Shown: piece after piece, positions 8,622 through 16,927 of the stretch
How positions within the stretch are numbered: position 1 is the first letter of the stretch
How the letters are laid out: every line of letters begins with the position of its first letter
NCBI RefSeq assembly: GCF_039907765.1
Contig: NZ_JARDJI010000009.1
Location: 119,132 to 183,131 of the forward strand
Length of the DNA: 64,000 nt
Source of the DNA: Aminobacter sp039907765
GTDB taxonomy: Bacteria; Pseudomonadota; Alphaproteobacteria; Rhizobiales; Rhizobiaceae
Direction of reading: 5' to 3'
The notes under the pieces: model-generated
The model's input: only the letters and a program-made list of their open reading frames with translations
Databases searched by the model: none
What the model was told of the DNA's origin: nothing
Program-made: the position numbers and the translations under genes

Positions 8622-9622
8622 CCGCAATTCCCGATGCCTCCGCCGTCGAAGGCCCGCGCCGCCTATCCGGGCTGTTGCGGCGCCAATCCATGCTGCTGAT
8701 CCTGATCGCCTTCTACATCCTGGTGGCGCTGACGGGGCGCGGCTTCCTGACCCCTGACAACCAGCTCAACATCCTACGCACCGTGGCCGTGCCCGGGATG
8801 ATCGCCTTCGGCATGACGCTGGTCATCATCGTCGGCGAGATCGACCTGTCGGTCGGTTCGATGGTGGCCGTCTCGGCCTGCATCACCGCTTGGATGGTGC
8901 AGCTTCTATCGCGTGGCGCGATGGAGCCCTCGGCGCTTGCCGTGCTAGGGGCCATGCTGATCGCTCTGGCTTTTGCTGCGCTGGTGGGTTTCTTCAACGG
9001 CCTCATGCGGCAGAAGATCGGCGTGCCGACCTTCATCTCGTCGCTGGCCATGATGGCGACGCTGGCGGGCGTGGCGAATCTCATCACCGGAGGATCGCCG
9101 ATCGAGAGCTTTCCTTCGTGGTACTACATCATCGGCAGCGGCCGCTTCCTGCATATTCCGGTACCGGTGTTTCTCCTGGCGGCGGCCTTTGCCTTCACCT
9201 TCCTTCTGACGAACTACACGGCGCTTGGCCGCGAGATTTACGCTGTCGGCGGCAATATCGAGGCGGCACGATTGTCGGGCATCAATGTCTGGCGCACCAA
9301 GACGATCTGCCTGGTCATCACCAGTGTCTTCGCGGCGATCGGCGGGGTCGTTTATTCCTCGTTGATCAATTCCGGCAATTCGACCATCGCGCGGGGACTG
9401 GAGCTCGAGGTGATCTCGGCCTGCATCATCGGCGGCGTCAGCCTGTTCGGCGGCAAGGGCTCGATCTGGGGGGCCTTTATCGGGGTGCTGTTCCTGGGCG
9501 TGCTGTTGAACGCCATGACGCTGTGGGGCTTCAACCCATATGCGCAGCAGGTCGTGAAGGGGGCGCTGATCCTTGGCGCCGTCTTCGTCAATTTCGCCAT
9601 CGACGGGCGATCCCCCCGCTGA
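8618..9622 (+). CDS. Sugar ABC transporter permease (RbsC type)
   Basis: A 334-residue membrane protein with about ten hydrophobic segments and the EIDLSVGS motif (near residue 74) that marks the BPD_transp_2 ribose/galactose permease family. It forms the membrane channel for the operon's importer; a single permease gene implies a homodimer. It is coupled to the ATPase gene by a 4-bp overlap. The 47-bp gap to the convergent LacI gene contains a short GC stem (GGGGC/GCCCC around 9628-9642) that could end transcription, but it has no T run. Confidence 0.88.
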   Translation: MTAIPDASAVEGPRRLSGLLRRQSMLLILIAFYILVALTGRGFLTPDNQLNILRTVAVPGMIAFGMTLVIIVGEIDLSVGSMVAVSACITAWMVQLLSRGAMEPSALAVLGAMLIALAFAALVGFFNGLMRQKIGVPTFISSLAMMATLAGVANLITGGSPIESFPSWYYIIGSGRFLHIPVPVFLLAAAFAFTFLLTNYTALGREIYAVGGNIEAARLSGINVWRTKTICLVITSVFAAIGGVVYSSLINSGNSTIARGLELEVISACIIGGVSLFGGKGSIWGAFIGVLFLGVLLNAMTLWGFNPYAQQVVKGALILGAVFVNFAIDGRSPR

Positions 9623-9669
9623 CGGCTGGGGCAGGGCGCCCCGGCAAGCGGCAGGCAACAGCGGCGTGG

Positions 9670-10701
9670 CTACCGGCCCGGCGTGGAACTGCCGGAACGC
9701 CGAACGACCGCTCCCGTGGTTCCGCGCAGCACCATGCGCAGGCCCAGCGCGCCCGGCAGCGGCGCCGGTGGCGCTTCGCCGGCGATCAGGGCCAGCAATT
9801 CGTTGACCGCCTGCCGCCCGATGGCTCTCACAGGCTGCGCCACGGTGGTCAACTGCGGCACGACATAGCGCGCGGCCGGCAGGTCGTCGAAGCCGGTGAC
9901 CGAGACGTCCTCGGGCACCCGCAGCCCGCGCTGCCTGGCGGCATGGATCGCGCCGATCGCGGCTATGTCGGTCATGCCGAGGATCGCGGTTGGACGATGG
10001 CCCTGATCGAACAACGACAGCATCAGGTCGCGGCAGGCCTCGAAGCTATGGGTCTCGCCGATGCCGATACAGAGCGGCGCAATCCCGGCGGTCGCCAATG
10101 CTTCCCTCGCGCCTTCCAGGCGTTCCTGGATTGGCCAGCTATGCCCTGGCGCGCCGAGAATGGCGATCTCGCGGTGGTCGAGCGCCAGAAGATGCTCGGC
10201 TGCCATCCGCATCCCCTGCCGGTGATCGGCCTTGACCGCATGCGGCGTGACATCCGGCAATTGCCGGTCGATGGCGACGATCGGGATGCCTGCATCCTGC
10301 AGTCTCTGGAAGGCGTGCGAATCCTCGGTGACGCTGACGACCAGGACGCCATCCACTTTCTGCGACAGGAGCGCGGCGACATAACGCGCTTCGCTTTCGG
10401 GGTTTTCCGCGGTCGAGCAGATCATCGCGGTATAGCCCCGGGCGAACAGCTCCTGTTCGATTTCGTGGGCGAGGATGCCGAAGAAATGCACGTCCAGCGC
10501 CGGGAGCATAAGTGCCACCATACGGCTTTCCTGCATGCGTATCAGCCTGGCACCCGCGTTCGGCTGGAAGCCCGTCTCCTGGATCGCGGCCTCGACCTTC
10601 TTCCGCACGCCGGCAGAGACATAACCGGAATTGTTGATGACGCGGGAAACCGTCGCGATGGACGTTCCGGAAAGCCTCGCAACGTCGCGTATGCCAGCCA
10701 T
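9670..10701 (-). CDS. LacI-family transcriptional repressor
   Basis: A 343-residue protein. The N-terminal helix-turn-helix and hinge (GIRDVARLSGTSIATVSRVI, 3-22) are canonical LacI, and the rest is a sugar-binding domain ending in TGFDDLPAARYVVPQLTTV, a typical family block. The start is set at the ATG one residue before the HTH; longer readings add 50 unrelated residues. It is convergent with the sugar operon and most likely represses it through the 22-bp palindrome before the aldolase gene. The inducer should be the imported sugar or a phosphorylated product. Confidence 0.9.
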   Translation of the reverse strand: MAGIRDVARLSGTSIATVSRVINNSGYVSAGVRKKVEAAIQETGFQPNAGARLIRMQESRMVALMLPALDVHFFGILAHEIEQELFARGYTAMICSTAENPESEARYVAALLSQKVDGVLVVSVTEDSHAFQRLQDAGIPIVAIDRQLPDVTPHAVKADHRQGMRMAAEHLLALDHREIAILGAPGHSWPIQERLEGAREALATAGIAPLCIGIGETHSFEACRDLMLSLFDQGHRPTAILGMTDIAAIGAIHAARQRGLRVPEDVSVTGFDDLPAARYVVPQLTTVAQPVRAIGRQAVNELLALIAGEAPPAPLPGALGLRMVLRGTTGAVVRRSGSSTPGR

Positions 10702-10939
10702 TCTATGGATTGCCTTCGGAAATGGGTGCCTGCAGCGGCCTATCCTTTCAGCAGGCCTGCTGCAGCCTATCTCGAAGTCGGGCCGGATCGAAGCTGCGGC
10801 TGCCGTTTCCCGCAGGATTTTGACGGTGCGCAGTGGGCCGGGTGCGAACAACCTCTGCAGCGACCGACGGCGGCAAGCGCTGCCGACCGCCCAAACCCTG
10901 CTTCGATTTCCGAATTTCTCCTGTCGCTGTCGGTCGCGC

Positions 10940-10992
10940 TTGACATGAACCGCATAACGATTCTATCCATATGCGCAATAGACGCGCATATG
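10940..10992 (+). promoter_or_regulatory. SorC gene promoter with inverted-repeat operator
   Basis: TTGACA at 10940-10945 is a strong -35, with a poorer -10 candidate near 10962-10968. CATATGCGC (10968-10976) and GCGCATATG (10984-10992) form a perfect 9-bp inverted repeat with a 7-nt spacer, overlapping the expected transcription start. This suggests autoregulation by the SorC protein. A near-identical half-site, GCGCATTTG, occurs twice before the transporter operon. Confidence 0.6.
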
Positions 10993-11000
10993 AGCAAACC

Positions 11001-11987
11001 ATGGCAACCTCATCCCTCCTGCTGGCCAAGATCTGTCAAGCCTACTATCGCGAGCGCCTGACAATGGCGGAGGTGGGGACGCGTTTCGGGCTTTCCCGTC
11101 ACAAGATCGGCCGGATGCTGCAGGAGGCCGAGGAACTGGGCGTCGTGCGCATCGATGTTCGTGCCCCGGTCAGTCAGGCCAGCGACCTGGAGCGGGCCAT
11201 CGAGGTCGGTCTCGGCGTCAAGACCTGTGTCGTTGCCAGGGTCGAGCCGAATCTTGCCGCCGACGAGGTGAAGCGGCGTACCTGCGCCCTTGGCGCCGAG
11301 TTCCTCGGCGAGATCTTGCCAGAGAACGGCGCCATTGGAATTGGCTGGGGCAGCACGACCTTCGAATTGGTGACGCAGCTCAAGACGCTCGATTTTCCCG
11401 GATCCCAGGTGATTCAGATCACGGGCGGAAACAAGCGCGTCGAGCACCTGTTCGATTGTCAGGAAGTGACGCGGCGACTGGCCGAGAAGCTCGGCACGGC
11501 ACCGCATCTCCTTCATGCGCCTGGCATCGTGGATCGCAAGGAGACCCGTGACCTGCTTCTGGGCGAAAGCTCGATCGCCGATGTCTTCAAGCTTTTCTCG
11601 ATCCTCGACATGGCGATCGTCGGTATCGGCTCGCTGGTGCCGTCGGAGGCATCCATGCTGCTTGCCAGCGGCTACTTCGAGCTGCCGGAGCGGGCGGCGC
11701 TGAAGCGCGCGGGAGCCGTCGGGGACGTCTTCTCCTACTTCGTCGATGCGGCCGGTGACGTCGTCCGGACGGAGATCTACGACCGGATGATCACCATCGG
11801 CCTCAGCGACCTGATGCAGGTGCCCGCGCGCGTCGGGATCGCGACCGGCGCGGTGAAGGCCAAGGCCGTGGTCGCGGCCGCCAAGGGCGGCTTTGTCAAT
11901 ACATTGATCCTGGACTCGGTCCTGGCCGGCGCCGTGCTTGCCGAAATTGGCTCGCCCGCACCGTCGGAGGTGCACGAACCCGCATGA
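11001..11987 (+). CDS. SorC-family (LsrR/DeoR-like) transcriptional regulator
   Basis: A 328-residue protein with an N-terminal HTH (about 8-45; TMAEVGTRFGLSRHKIGRML) and a C-terminal SorC sugar-phosphate-binding domain (IGIGWGSTTFELV, later VGIGSLVPSEASML). SorC proteins sense phosphorylated sugars. The ATG at 11001 is chosen because an earlier ATG at 10971 falls inside the inverted repeat; the ribosome site is weak. It lies just upstream of, and in the same direction as, an ABC importer/FGGY kinase operon, and the kinase product is the likely effector. Confidence 0.88.
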   Translation: MATSSLLLAKICQAYYRERLTMAEVGTRFGLSRHKIGRMLQEAEELGVVRIDVRAPVSQASDLERAIEVGLGVKTCVVARVEPNLAADEVKRRTCALGAEFLGEILPENGAIGIGWGSTTFELVTQLKTLDFPGSQVIQITGGNKRVEHLFDCQEVTRRLAEKLGTAPHLLHAPGIVDRKETRDLLLGESSIADVFKLFSILDMAIVGIGSLVPSEASMLLASGYFELPERAALKRAGAVGDVFSYFVDAAGDVVRTEIYDRMITIGLSDLMQVPARVGIATGAVKAKAVVAAAKGGFVNTLILDSVLAGAVLAEIGSPAPSEVHEPA

Positions 11988-12016
11988 TCGGAGCCGGATT
12001 ACGCGAGCTTGTTGAG

Positions 12017-12044
12017 GCGCATTTGTAGAGTAGATGCGCATTTG
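12017..12044 (+). promoter_or_regulatory. Two direct GCGCATTTG repeats before the transporter operon
   Basis: GCGCATTTG occurs at 12017-12025 and 12036-12044, 19 bp apart start to start, so about two helical turns on the same face. The repeats differ by one base from the GCGCATATG half-site in the SorC promoter. The second copy touches the GGAGGAGG ribosome site of the binding-protein gene, so binding here would block expression. Probable SorC operator. Confidence 0.5.
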
Positions 12045-12057
12045 GAGGAGGAGTAGC

Positions 12058-13479
12058 ATGTCGGAACAGGAAGCAGGGAGTGACAAGGAGTCGGCCATCC
12101 GCAATCTGGAGGCCGACGCAATGCCAAGAACCACACGCAGGCAATTTCTTGCCGGATCCGCGGCCGGCATCGCCGCCGTCGGGACACTCGGCTTTCCTGC
12201 GATAAAGGTGAGGGCCGCTGAGAATGGCCCCGTCAAGTTCGGTCTGCTCGAGGACCAGTCGGGCAATTTCGCGCTTTTCGGCCTGCCCAAGCTGCATGCC
12301 ACGCAACTGGCGATCAAGGAGATCAACGACGGCTTCACGCTGCTCAGTGGCCCGACCGGCCCAGGCGGTACCGGCAAGGACGGCGCCTACAGCGAGTTGG
12401 CCGACACGCTGGTCGAATCCGGCGACAAGGGCATCAACGGGCGGCAGCTGGAGCTCATTTCGCCCGATCCGCAGTCAGAGCCGCGCATGTACCAGCAGCT
12501 CACCAAGCGGCTGGGCCTCGAGGACGAGGTCGATGTCATCATGGGCGCCTTCGCCAGCGCCAACCGCGAAGCGATGCGGCCGGTGATCGACCAGATGAAG
12601 AAGATGTACTGGTACAACAACCAGTACGAGGGCGGCGTGGCCGACAAGTACACGTTCTGCACGGGTGCCGTTGCCGAGCAGCAGATCATCCCGGCGATGC
12701 AGTACTGCATCAGCAAGTTCGGCAAGCGCATCTACATTCCGGCAGCCGACTACAATTTCGGGCAGCTCAGCGCCATGTGGACGCGCGCCATGGCCCCGCT
12801 GCTCGGCGGCGAGGTGGTCGGGCAGGAGTTCATTCCGCTCAGCGTCACCGACTTCACCTCGACGATCGCCCGCATCGAACAGGCCAAGGCCGACTGGCTG
12901 ATGATGTACATCACCGGTCAGAACCACGCCAATTTCTACCCGCAAGCCAATGCCGCGGGCCTCAAGCGGCCAATGGGATCAAGCATCAACCTTGCCCAGG
13001 GCTACGAGCACAAGCGATTTGCCGCGCCAGCCCTTGCGGGGATGAACGTGGCGGTCAGCTACATGGAAGAGATCCCGACGCCGCGCAACCAGGCGTTCGT
13101 CAAGCGCTTCCGCGCCATGTTCCCGGACGAGCCCTACATCCAGCAGGAGGCGCACAGCGCCTATGTCGCGACGCACCTCTATGCGGTCGCCTGCCGGCTC
13201 GCCAAGACGACGGAGCAAGGGGCGGTGATGGAGGTGCTGGAAAGCGGCATCGGCATCGAGGCGCCCGCGGGATGGATGTTCATGGATCCCGCGACGCATC
13301 ACATGAGCCAGCACATCCGCATGGCTTCGTGCGACGAGAACCACAACATCACCTTCGTGCAGGAATGGCCGTCCATCGAGCCGTGGTGGACCCGCAGGCT
13401 CGGCGTGAATCTGGTGAAGAACCCGGAATTCAAGCAGTACACGCCTGCCGACGATCCGGCCTTCAAGCAATTCATCTGA
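12058..13479 (+). CDS. Branched-chain/urea-type ABC transporter binding protein with Tat signal
   Basis: A 473-residue protein. A long N-terminal lead ends in a twin-arginine signal (TRRQFLAGSAAG, about 24-35), then a Peripla_BP_5 domain of the AmiC/UrtA/LivJ group (GLLEDQSGNFALFGLPKLHA; YNNQYEGG). It should bind a small polar ligand in the periplasm after folded export. The ATG at 12058 has an excellent GGAGGAGG; an inner ATG at 12121 just before the Tat motif is an alternative. It starts a seven-gene operon containing an FGGY kinase, so the ligand may be a polyol or sugar derivative rather than an amino acid. No urease or amidase genes are nearby. Confidence 0.82.
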   Translation: MSEQEAGSDKESAIRNLEADAMPRTTRRQFLAGSAAGIAAVGTLGFPAIKVRAAENGPVKFGLLEDQSGNFALFGLPKLHATQLAIKEINDGFTLLSGPTGPGGTGKDGAYSELADTLVESGDKGINGRQLELISPDPQSEPRMYQQLTKRLGLEDEVDVIMGAFASANREAMRPVIDQMKKMYWYNNQYEGGVADKYTFCTGAVAEQQIIPAMQYCISKFGKRIYIPAADYNFGQLSAMWTRAMAPLLGGEVVGQEFIPLSVTDFTSTIARIEQAKADWLMMYITGQNHANFYPQANAAGLKRPMGSSINLAQGYEHKRFAAPALAGMNVAVSYMEEIPTPRNQAFVKRFRAMFPDEPYIQQEAHSAYVATHLYAVACRLAKTTEQGAVMEVLESGIGIEAPAGWMFMDPATHHMSQHIRMASCDENHNITFVQEWPSIEPWWTRRLGVNLVKNPEFKQYTPADDPAFKQFI

Positions 13480-13493
13480 TTGCAAAGTCACCC

Positions 13494-13518
13494 GCGACGG
13501 TCGCCTGGCGACCGTCGC
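13494..13518 (+). terminator. Perfect 11-bp GC hairpin between binding-protein and permease genes
   Basis: GCGACGGTCGC pairs fully with GCGACCGTCGC over a CTG loop, 14 nt past the binding-protein stop. There is no T run, so a complete Rho-independent stop is unlikely. An mRNA-stability or attenuation element setting binding-protein excess is more likely. Confidence 0.6.
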
Positions 13519-13531
13519 CTATGGGGCAACC

Positions 13532-14434
13532 ATGACCAGTGATCTGTTCAATCTCGGCTATCAGTTCCTGGTGAACATCTCTTTTTTGATGTTCGCCGCG
13601 ATGGGCCTCATCATCGTGTTGGGCATGCTCAACATCATCAATCTCGCGCATGGCGAGTTCATCATGATGGGCGCGTATACGGCAACGATTGCCGTCCACA
13701 ACGGCGTGCCGTTCGTCCTGGCGGTGATGCTCGCCACGTTCGCGGTCGGCATCTTCGGTGCCGTCATCGAGCGGCTGGTGATCCGCCGCTTCTACGGAAA
13801 CAAGCTCAACGCGCTGGTGGCGACATTCGGGCTCAGCCTGATCATCAGCCAGGGCACGCTGCTGCTGTTTGGCCCGTTCCTGCAGGGCATAAAGATGCCG
13901 CTGGGCGGTTTCAAGGTCGGCGATTATTCCTACGCGTCCTATCTCCTGGTGATCGCCGGCCTCGCCTTCGTGGTGCTGGGCGCGCTCTGGTTTCTGTTCT
14001 ACCGCACGCGCCTCGGTGTCGACATGCGTGCAACTATGCAGAACCCGGACATGGCACGTGCCCTCGGCGTCAACACCAGCCGGATCTACATGTTCAGCTT
14101 CGCCCTCGGCGCGGCACTGGCAGGCCTGACCGGGGCGCTCTACGCTCCGACCACGACCATCGTTCCCTTGTTCGGATCCTCTTTCATAGCGCCTGCGTTC
14201 ATTACGGTCGTGATCGGCGGCGGCGCCAATCCGCTCATTGGTGCCCTGGCGAGTTCGTCGCTGCTGGCGCTGGTCCAGACACCGCTGTCGTCGGAATTCA
14301 GTGCCTTCGCCGGCCGCATTGGCTTGATGTTCGCCGCGTTGCTGATGATGCGTTTCCTGCCCGACGGTCTGTCCCACTACATTCAGGCGGCCTTTCTGAA
14401 CCGGCGCAGGGCACGCGCGGAGAAAATCCGATGA
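13532..14434 (+). CDS. Branched-chain-type ABC transporter permease (LivH/UrtB-like)
   Basis: A 300-residue hydrophobic protein with about eight membrane segments. GMLNIINLAHGEFIMMGAYT (about 28-47) is the LivH/UrtB signature. It forms half of the heterodimeric inner-membrane channel with the next gene, whose ATG overlaps its stop. The ATG at 13532 is preceded by GGGGC, and the intergenic hairpin lies just upstream. Substrate as for the binding protein, unknown. Confidence 0.88.
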   Translation: MTSDLFNLGYQFLVNISFLMFAAMGLIIVLGMLNIINLAHGEFIMMGAYTATIAVHNGVPFVLAVMLATFAVGIFGAVIERLVIRRFYGNKLNALVATFGLSLIISQGTLLLFGPFLQGIKMPLGGFKVGDYSYASYLLVIAGLAFVVLGALWFLFYRTRLGVDMRATMQNPDMARALGVNTSRIYMFSFALGAALAGLTGALYAPTTTIVPLFGSSFIAPAFITVVIGGGANPLIGALASSSLLALVQTPLSSEFSAFAGRIGLMFAALLMMRFLPDGLSHYIQAAFLNRRRARAEKIR

Positions 14435-15513
14435 GCAGCTACCATTCCCTTGCCGCGTCCGGCACCTCGGCTTCGCTGCGCAGTTTTCTGGAGAGGGCAG
14501 GTCTCGACGGTCAACTGACCGTCTTCGGCGGCCGCTGGTACTGGTCGTTGTTCATCCTCGTCTTTGGCGCCGCGGCGACGTTCCCCATCTATGGCTCCGT
14601 CTTTACGGCGCTCAACTTCACCAGCTTCCTCATCAACGTTCCACTGGCGCTCGGACTGGCACTTCTGTGGGGCTATTGCGGGGTGCTCAGCTTTGGACAG
14701 GTCGCCTTCTTCGGCATCGGCGGCTATGCCTATGGCGTTCTCGCCATCAACTGGGGCCTGGGTGCTGCGACGGTGGGCGCGGCGGTCTGCGCTCTCGGCC
14801 TGACGGCGCTGGCGGCTGCCGCGTTCGGCTATTTCCTGTTCTATGGCCGCGTCAGCGCCTGGATCATCCCCGTGCTGACGCTCGTCCTCACGCTCATGCT
14901 GGAGACTTTTCTCGGCCAGACCGCCGGGTTGGAATGGCGCATCGGCGATGCCCAGCTCGGCGGCTTCAACGGCATGACCAATATTCCCTCGATCACGGTC
15001 GGCCCATTCAGCTTCGACGGCTTCAGCCTGCCGTTGTTCTATCTAGTGCTTGCGTTGGTTGCCTTGACCCTGGCGGGGCTGCGGATGCTCGCCAACAGCC
15101 ATTTCGGACATATCTCGATGGCCATACAGGAAGACCAGGAGCGGGCCGAGCTGCTGGGTTACGACATTCGCCGCTATCAGCTCGCGATCTTCGTCATCGC
15201 CGGCTTGCTGGCCGGGCTCAGCGGCATCCTCTACGCCAGCTGGGGCAATTTCATCCAGCCGACATCGGTCGGCCTGCTCGCTTCCACCTTCCCGGTACTG
15301 TGGGTCGCCGTCAGCGGCCGTCGCAGCCTGACATCGGTGGCGATCGGTACCGTCGCGCTGTCGGCGCTGTCCGACACGCTCGCGGTGTACAGCGGCGAAC
15401 TCGCATTTGTCGCGATGGGCGCGATCCTGCTGTTTGGAATGATGGCGGCGCCCAACGGCATGGTCATTACGCTGCTCCGGGGCATTGCCCGTCTCTCCCG
15501 CGCGAGGAAATGA
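14431..15513 (+). CDS. Branched-chain-type ABC transporter permease (LivM/UrtC-like)
   Basis: A 360-residue membrane protein. GYCGVLSFGQVAFFGIGGYA (about 86-105) is the LivM/UrtC motif and AIQEDQERAELLGYDIRRYQ (about 231-250) is the conserved cytoplasmic coupling region. It pairs with the LivH-like protein. The start overlaps the previous stop by 4 bp, and the stop overlaps the ATPase start by one base. About 40 residues precede the first membrane segment, somewhat long but normal for the family. Confidence 0.88.
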   Translation: MSSYHSLAASGTSASLRSFLERAGLDGQLTVFGGRWYWSLFILVFGAAATFPIYGSVFTALNFTSFLINVPLALGLALLWGYCGVLSFGQVAFFGIGGYAYGVLAINWGLGAATVGAAVCALGLTALAAAAFGYFLFYGRVSAWIIPVLTLVLTLMLETFLGQTAGLEWRIGDAQLGGFNGMTNIPSITVGPFSFDGFSLPLFYLVLALVALTLAGLRMLANSHFGHISMAIQEDQERAELLGYDIRRYQLAIFVIAGLLAGLSGILYASWGNFIQPTSVGLLASTFPVLWVAVSGRRSLTSVAIGTVALSALSDTLAVYSGELAFVAMGAILLFGMMAAPNGMVITLLRGIARLSRARK

Positions 15514-16217
15514 TGTCTTTGCTGGAACTCAAGGCAGTCCGCCGCGCGTTCGGCGGCATCGTGGCGGCCGATGGTATCGACTTCTCACTGGCGGCTGGCG
15601 AGCGCCGCTGCCTGATCGGGCCAAACGGTGCGGGCAAGTCGACATTCTTCAAGCTCATCATGGGCTTGATAAAGCCGGACTCGGGAAGCATCCATCTCGA
15701 CGGCTCCGATATCAGCCGTGACGAGCCGTTTCGCCGCGTTCAGCGCGGCGTCAGCATGAAATATCAGACGACCCGCATCTTCCCGACGCTCACCGTCGCC
15801 CAGAACATGTTCATCGCAAGTCCCGGCGGCAAGCTGTCGGAGGTGGCCGCATGGGGTCTCGAGCGGCTCGAGCTGGCGCGCAACACTGCCCGCCCGGCGG
15901 GGGAGCTGAGCTACGGGCAACAGCATTGGCTGGAAATGTGCATGGCGCTCGGCAATACGCCGCGCGTCGTGCTGATGGACGAGCCGACCGCCGGCATGAC
16001 GCCGCAGGAAAGCCAGCGGACCGCGCAATTCATCAAGGAGCTCGGCGACCGCGGCATCGCCGCGATCGTCATCGAGCACGACATGGGTTTCGTGCGCGGC
16101 CTGGAGGCGCCCACGACGGTGCTGCATCAGGGAAGGGTCTTCCGGCACGGCAGCATCGCGGAAATCGAACGCGATCCGGACATTCAGCGCATCTATCTGG
16201 GGGACGCTCATGGCTGA
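15513..16217 (+). CDS. Branched-chain-type ABC transporter ATPase 1 (LivG/UrtD-like)
   Basis: A 234-residue ATPase with Walker A GPNGAGKST (about 36-44), a divergent signature LSYGQQHWLEM and Walker B VVLMDEPTAG. The C-terminal end IQRIYLGD is usual for LivG/UrtD proteins. Two adjacent ATGs (15510 and 15513) are possible; the second has better spacing from GAGGA at 15504-15508. It should form a heterodimer with the next ATPase, with which it shares 8 bp. Confidence 0.88.
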   Translation: MSLLELKAVRRAFGGIVAADGIDFSLAAGERRCLIGPNGAGKSTFFKLIMGLIKPDSGSIHLDGSDISRDEPFRRVQRGVSMKYQTTRIFPTLTVAQNMFIASPGGKLSEVAAWGLERLELARNTARPAGELSYGQQHWLEMCMALGNTPRVVLMDEPTAGMTPQESQRTAQFIKELGDRGIAAIVIEHDMGFVRGLEAPTTVLHQGRVFRHGSIAEIERDPDIQRIYLGDAHG

Positions 16218-16914
16218 GCCGTTGCTTAGTGTCGACCATGTACGGAGTGGCTATCGTGGCGGCGATATCCTGAACGACGTCTCCATGCAGGTGCACAGGG
16301 GAGAGATGGTCGCCGTTGTCGGCCGCAATGGCGTCGGCAAGACGACGCTGATGCGCACGATCATGGGGCTGCTGCCGCTGCGCGCCGGGGATATCCGTTT
16401 CAAGGGCGTCTCGGTTGCCTCGGACGCTCCTCAGAAGCGTGCGCGCGCCGGCTTCGGCTACGTGCCGCAGGGAAAGATGATCTTCCCGTTCCTGACGGTT
16501 GCCGAAAACCTCAGGATGGGCGAGCGCATCGGCGGAGCGGCTGGGTCGCTGGATCGCGTGTTCGAAATGTTTCCGATCCTGCGCGAGCGGCTTGGCCAGC
16601 ATGGCGGAACGCTGAGCGGAGGCCAGCAGCAGGCGCTCGCCCTGGCGAGGGCGCTGGCGGGTAATCCGCAACTGCTCATCCTGGATGAGCCGTCGGAGAG
16701 CATACAGCCGAACATCATCCAGGAAATCGGCCAGATCCTGCAGCGCCTCAATCGCGACCATGGCCTGACGATCATCCTGGTCGAGAACAATTTCAGCCTC
16801 ATCCGAGCAACCGCGCAGCGGGCCTATGTGCTGGATCGCGGGCGCTGCGTTGCAGAGCTTACCACCGCCGACGTTGCCGATCGCGAGCGAATGCTCCGCC
16901 ACCTTTCTGTTTGA
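16210..16914 (+). CDS. Branched-chain-type ABC transporter ATPase 2 (LivF/UrtE-like)
   Basis: A 234-residue ATPase with Walker A GRNGVGKTT (about 38-46), signature LSGGQQQALALARAL and Walker B LLILDEPSESIQP, in which the usual TEGI stretch is SESI as in LivF/UrtE proteins. It completes the importer set. It overlaps the previous gene by 8 bp and is followed after 13 bp by an unexpected transglutaminase-like gene, so the operon continues past the transporter. Confidence 0.88.
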   Translation: MAEPLLSVDHVRSGYRGGDILNDVSMQVHRGEMVAVVGRNGVGKTTLMRTIMGLLPLRAGDIRFKGVSVASDAPQKRARAGFGYVPQGKMIFPFLTVAENLRMGERIGGAAGSLDRVFEMFPILRERLGQHGGTLSGGQQQALALARALAGNPQLLILDEPSESIQPNIIQEIGQILQRLNRDHGLTIILVENNFSLIRATAQRAYVLDRGRCVAELTTADVADRERMLRHLSV

Positions 16915-16927
16915 TTGGAGAATACCG

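Noticed and set aside
8890..11061. A 723-codon open frame on the plus strand
   Set aside because: It overlaps the sugar permease and the LacI gene, both certain. Its translation is rich in Arg, Gly and Ala and shows no domain.
13494..13518. Rho-independent terminator separating binding protein from permeases
   Set aside because: The stem is perfect but no T run follows and the downstream transporter genes have no promoter of their own that I can see. An attenuating or stabilising hairpin is more likely.
12058..16914. Urea importer (urtABCDE)
   Set aside because: The components resemble Urt proteins, but no urease genes are near, and the operon contains a carbohydrate kinase and a SorC regulator.
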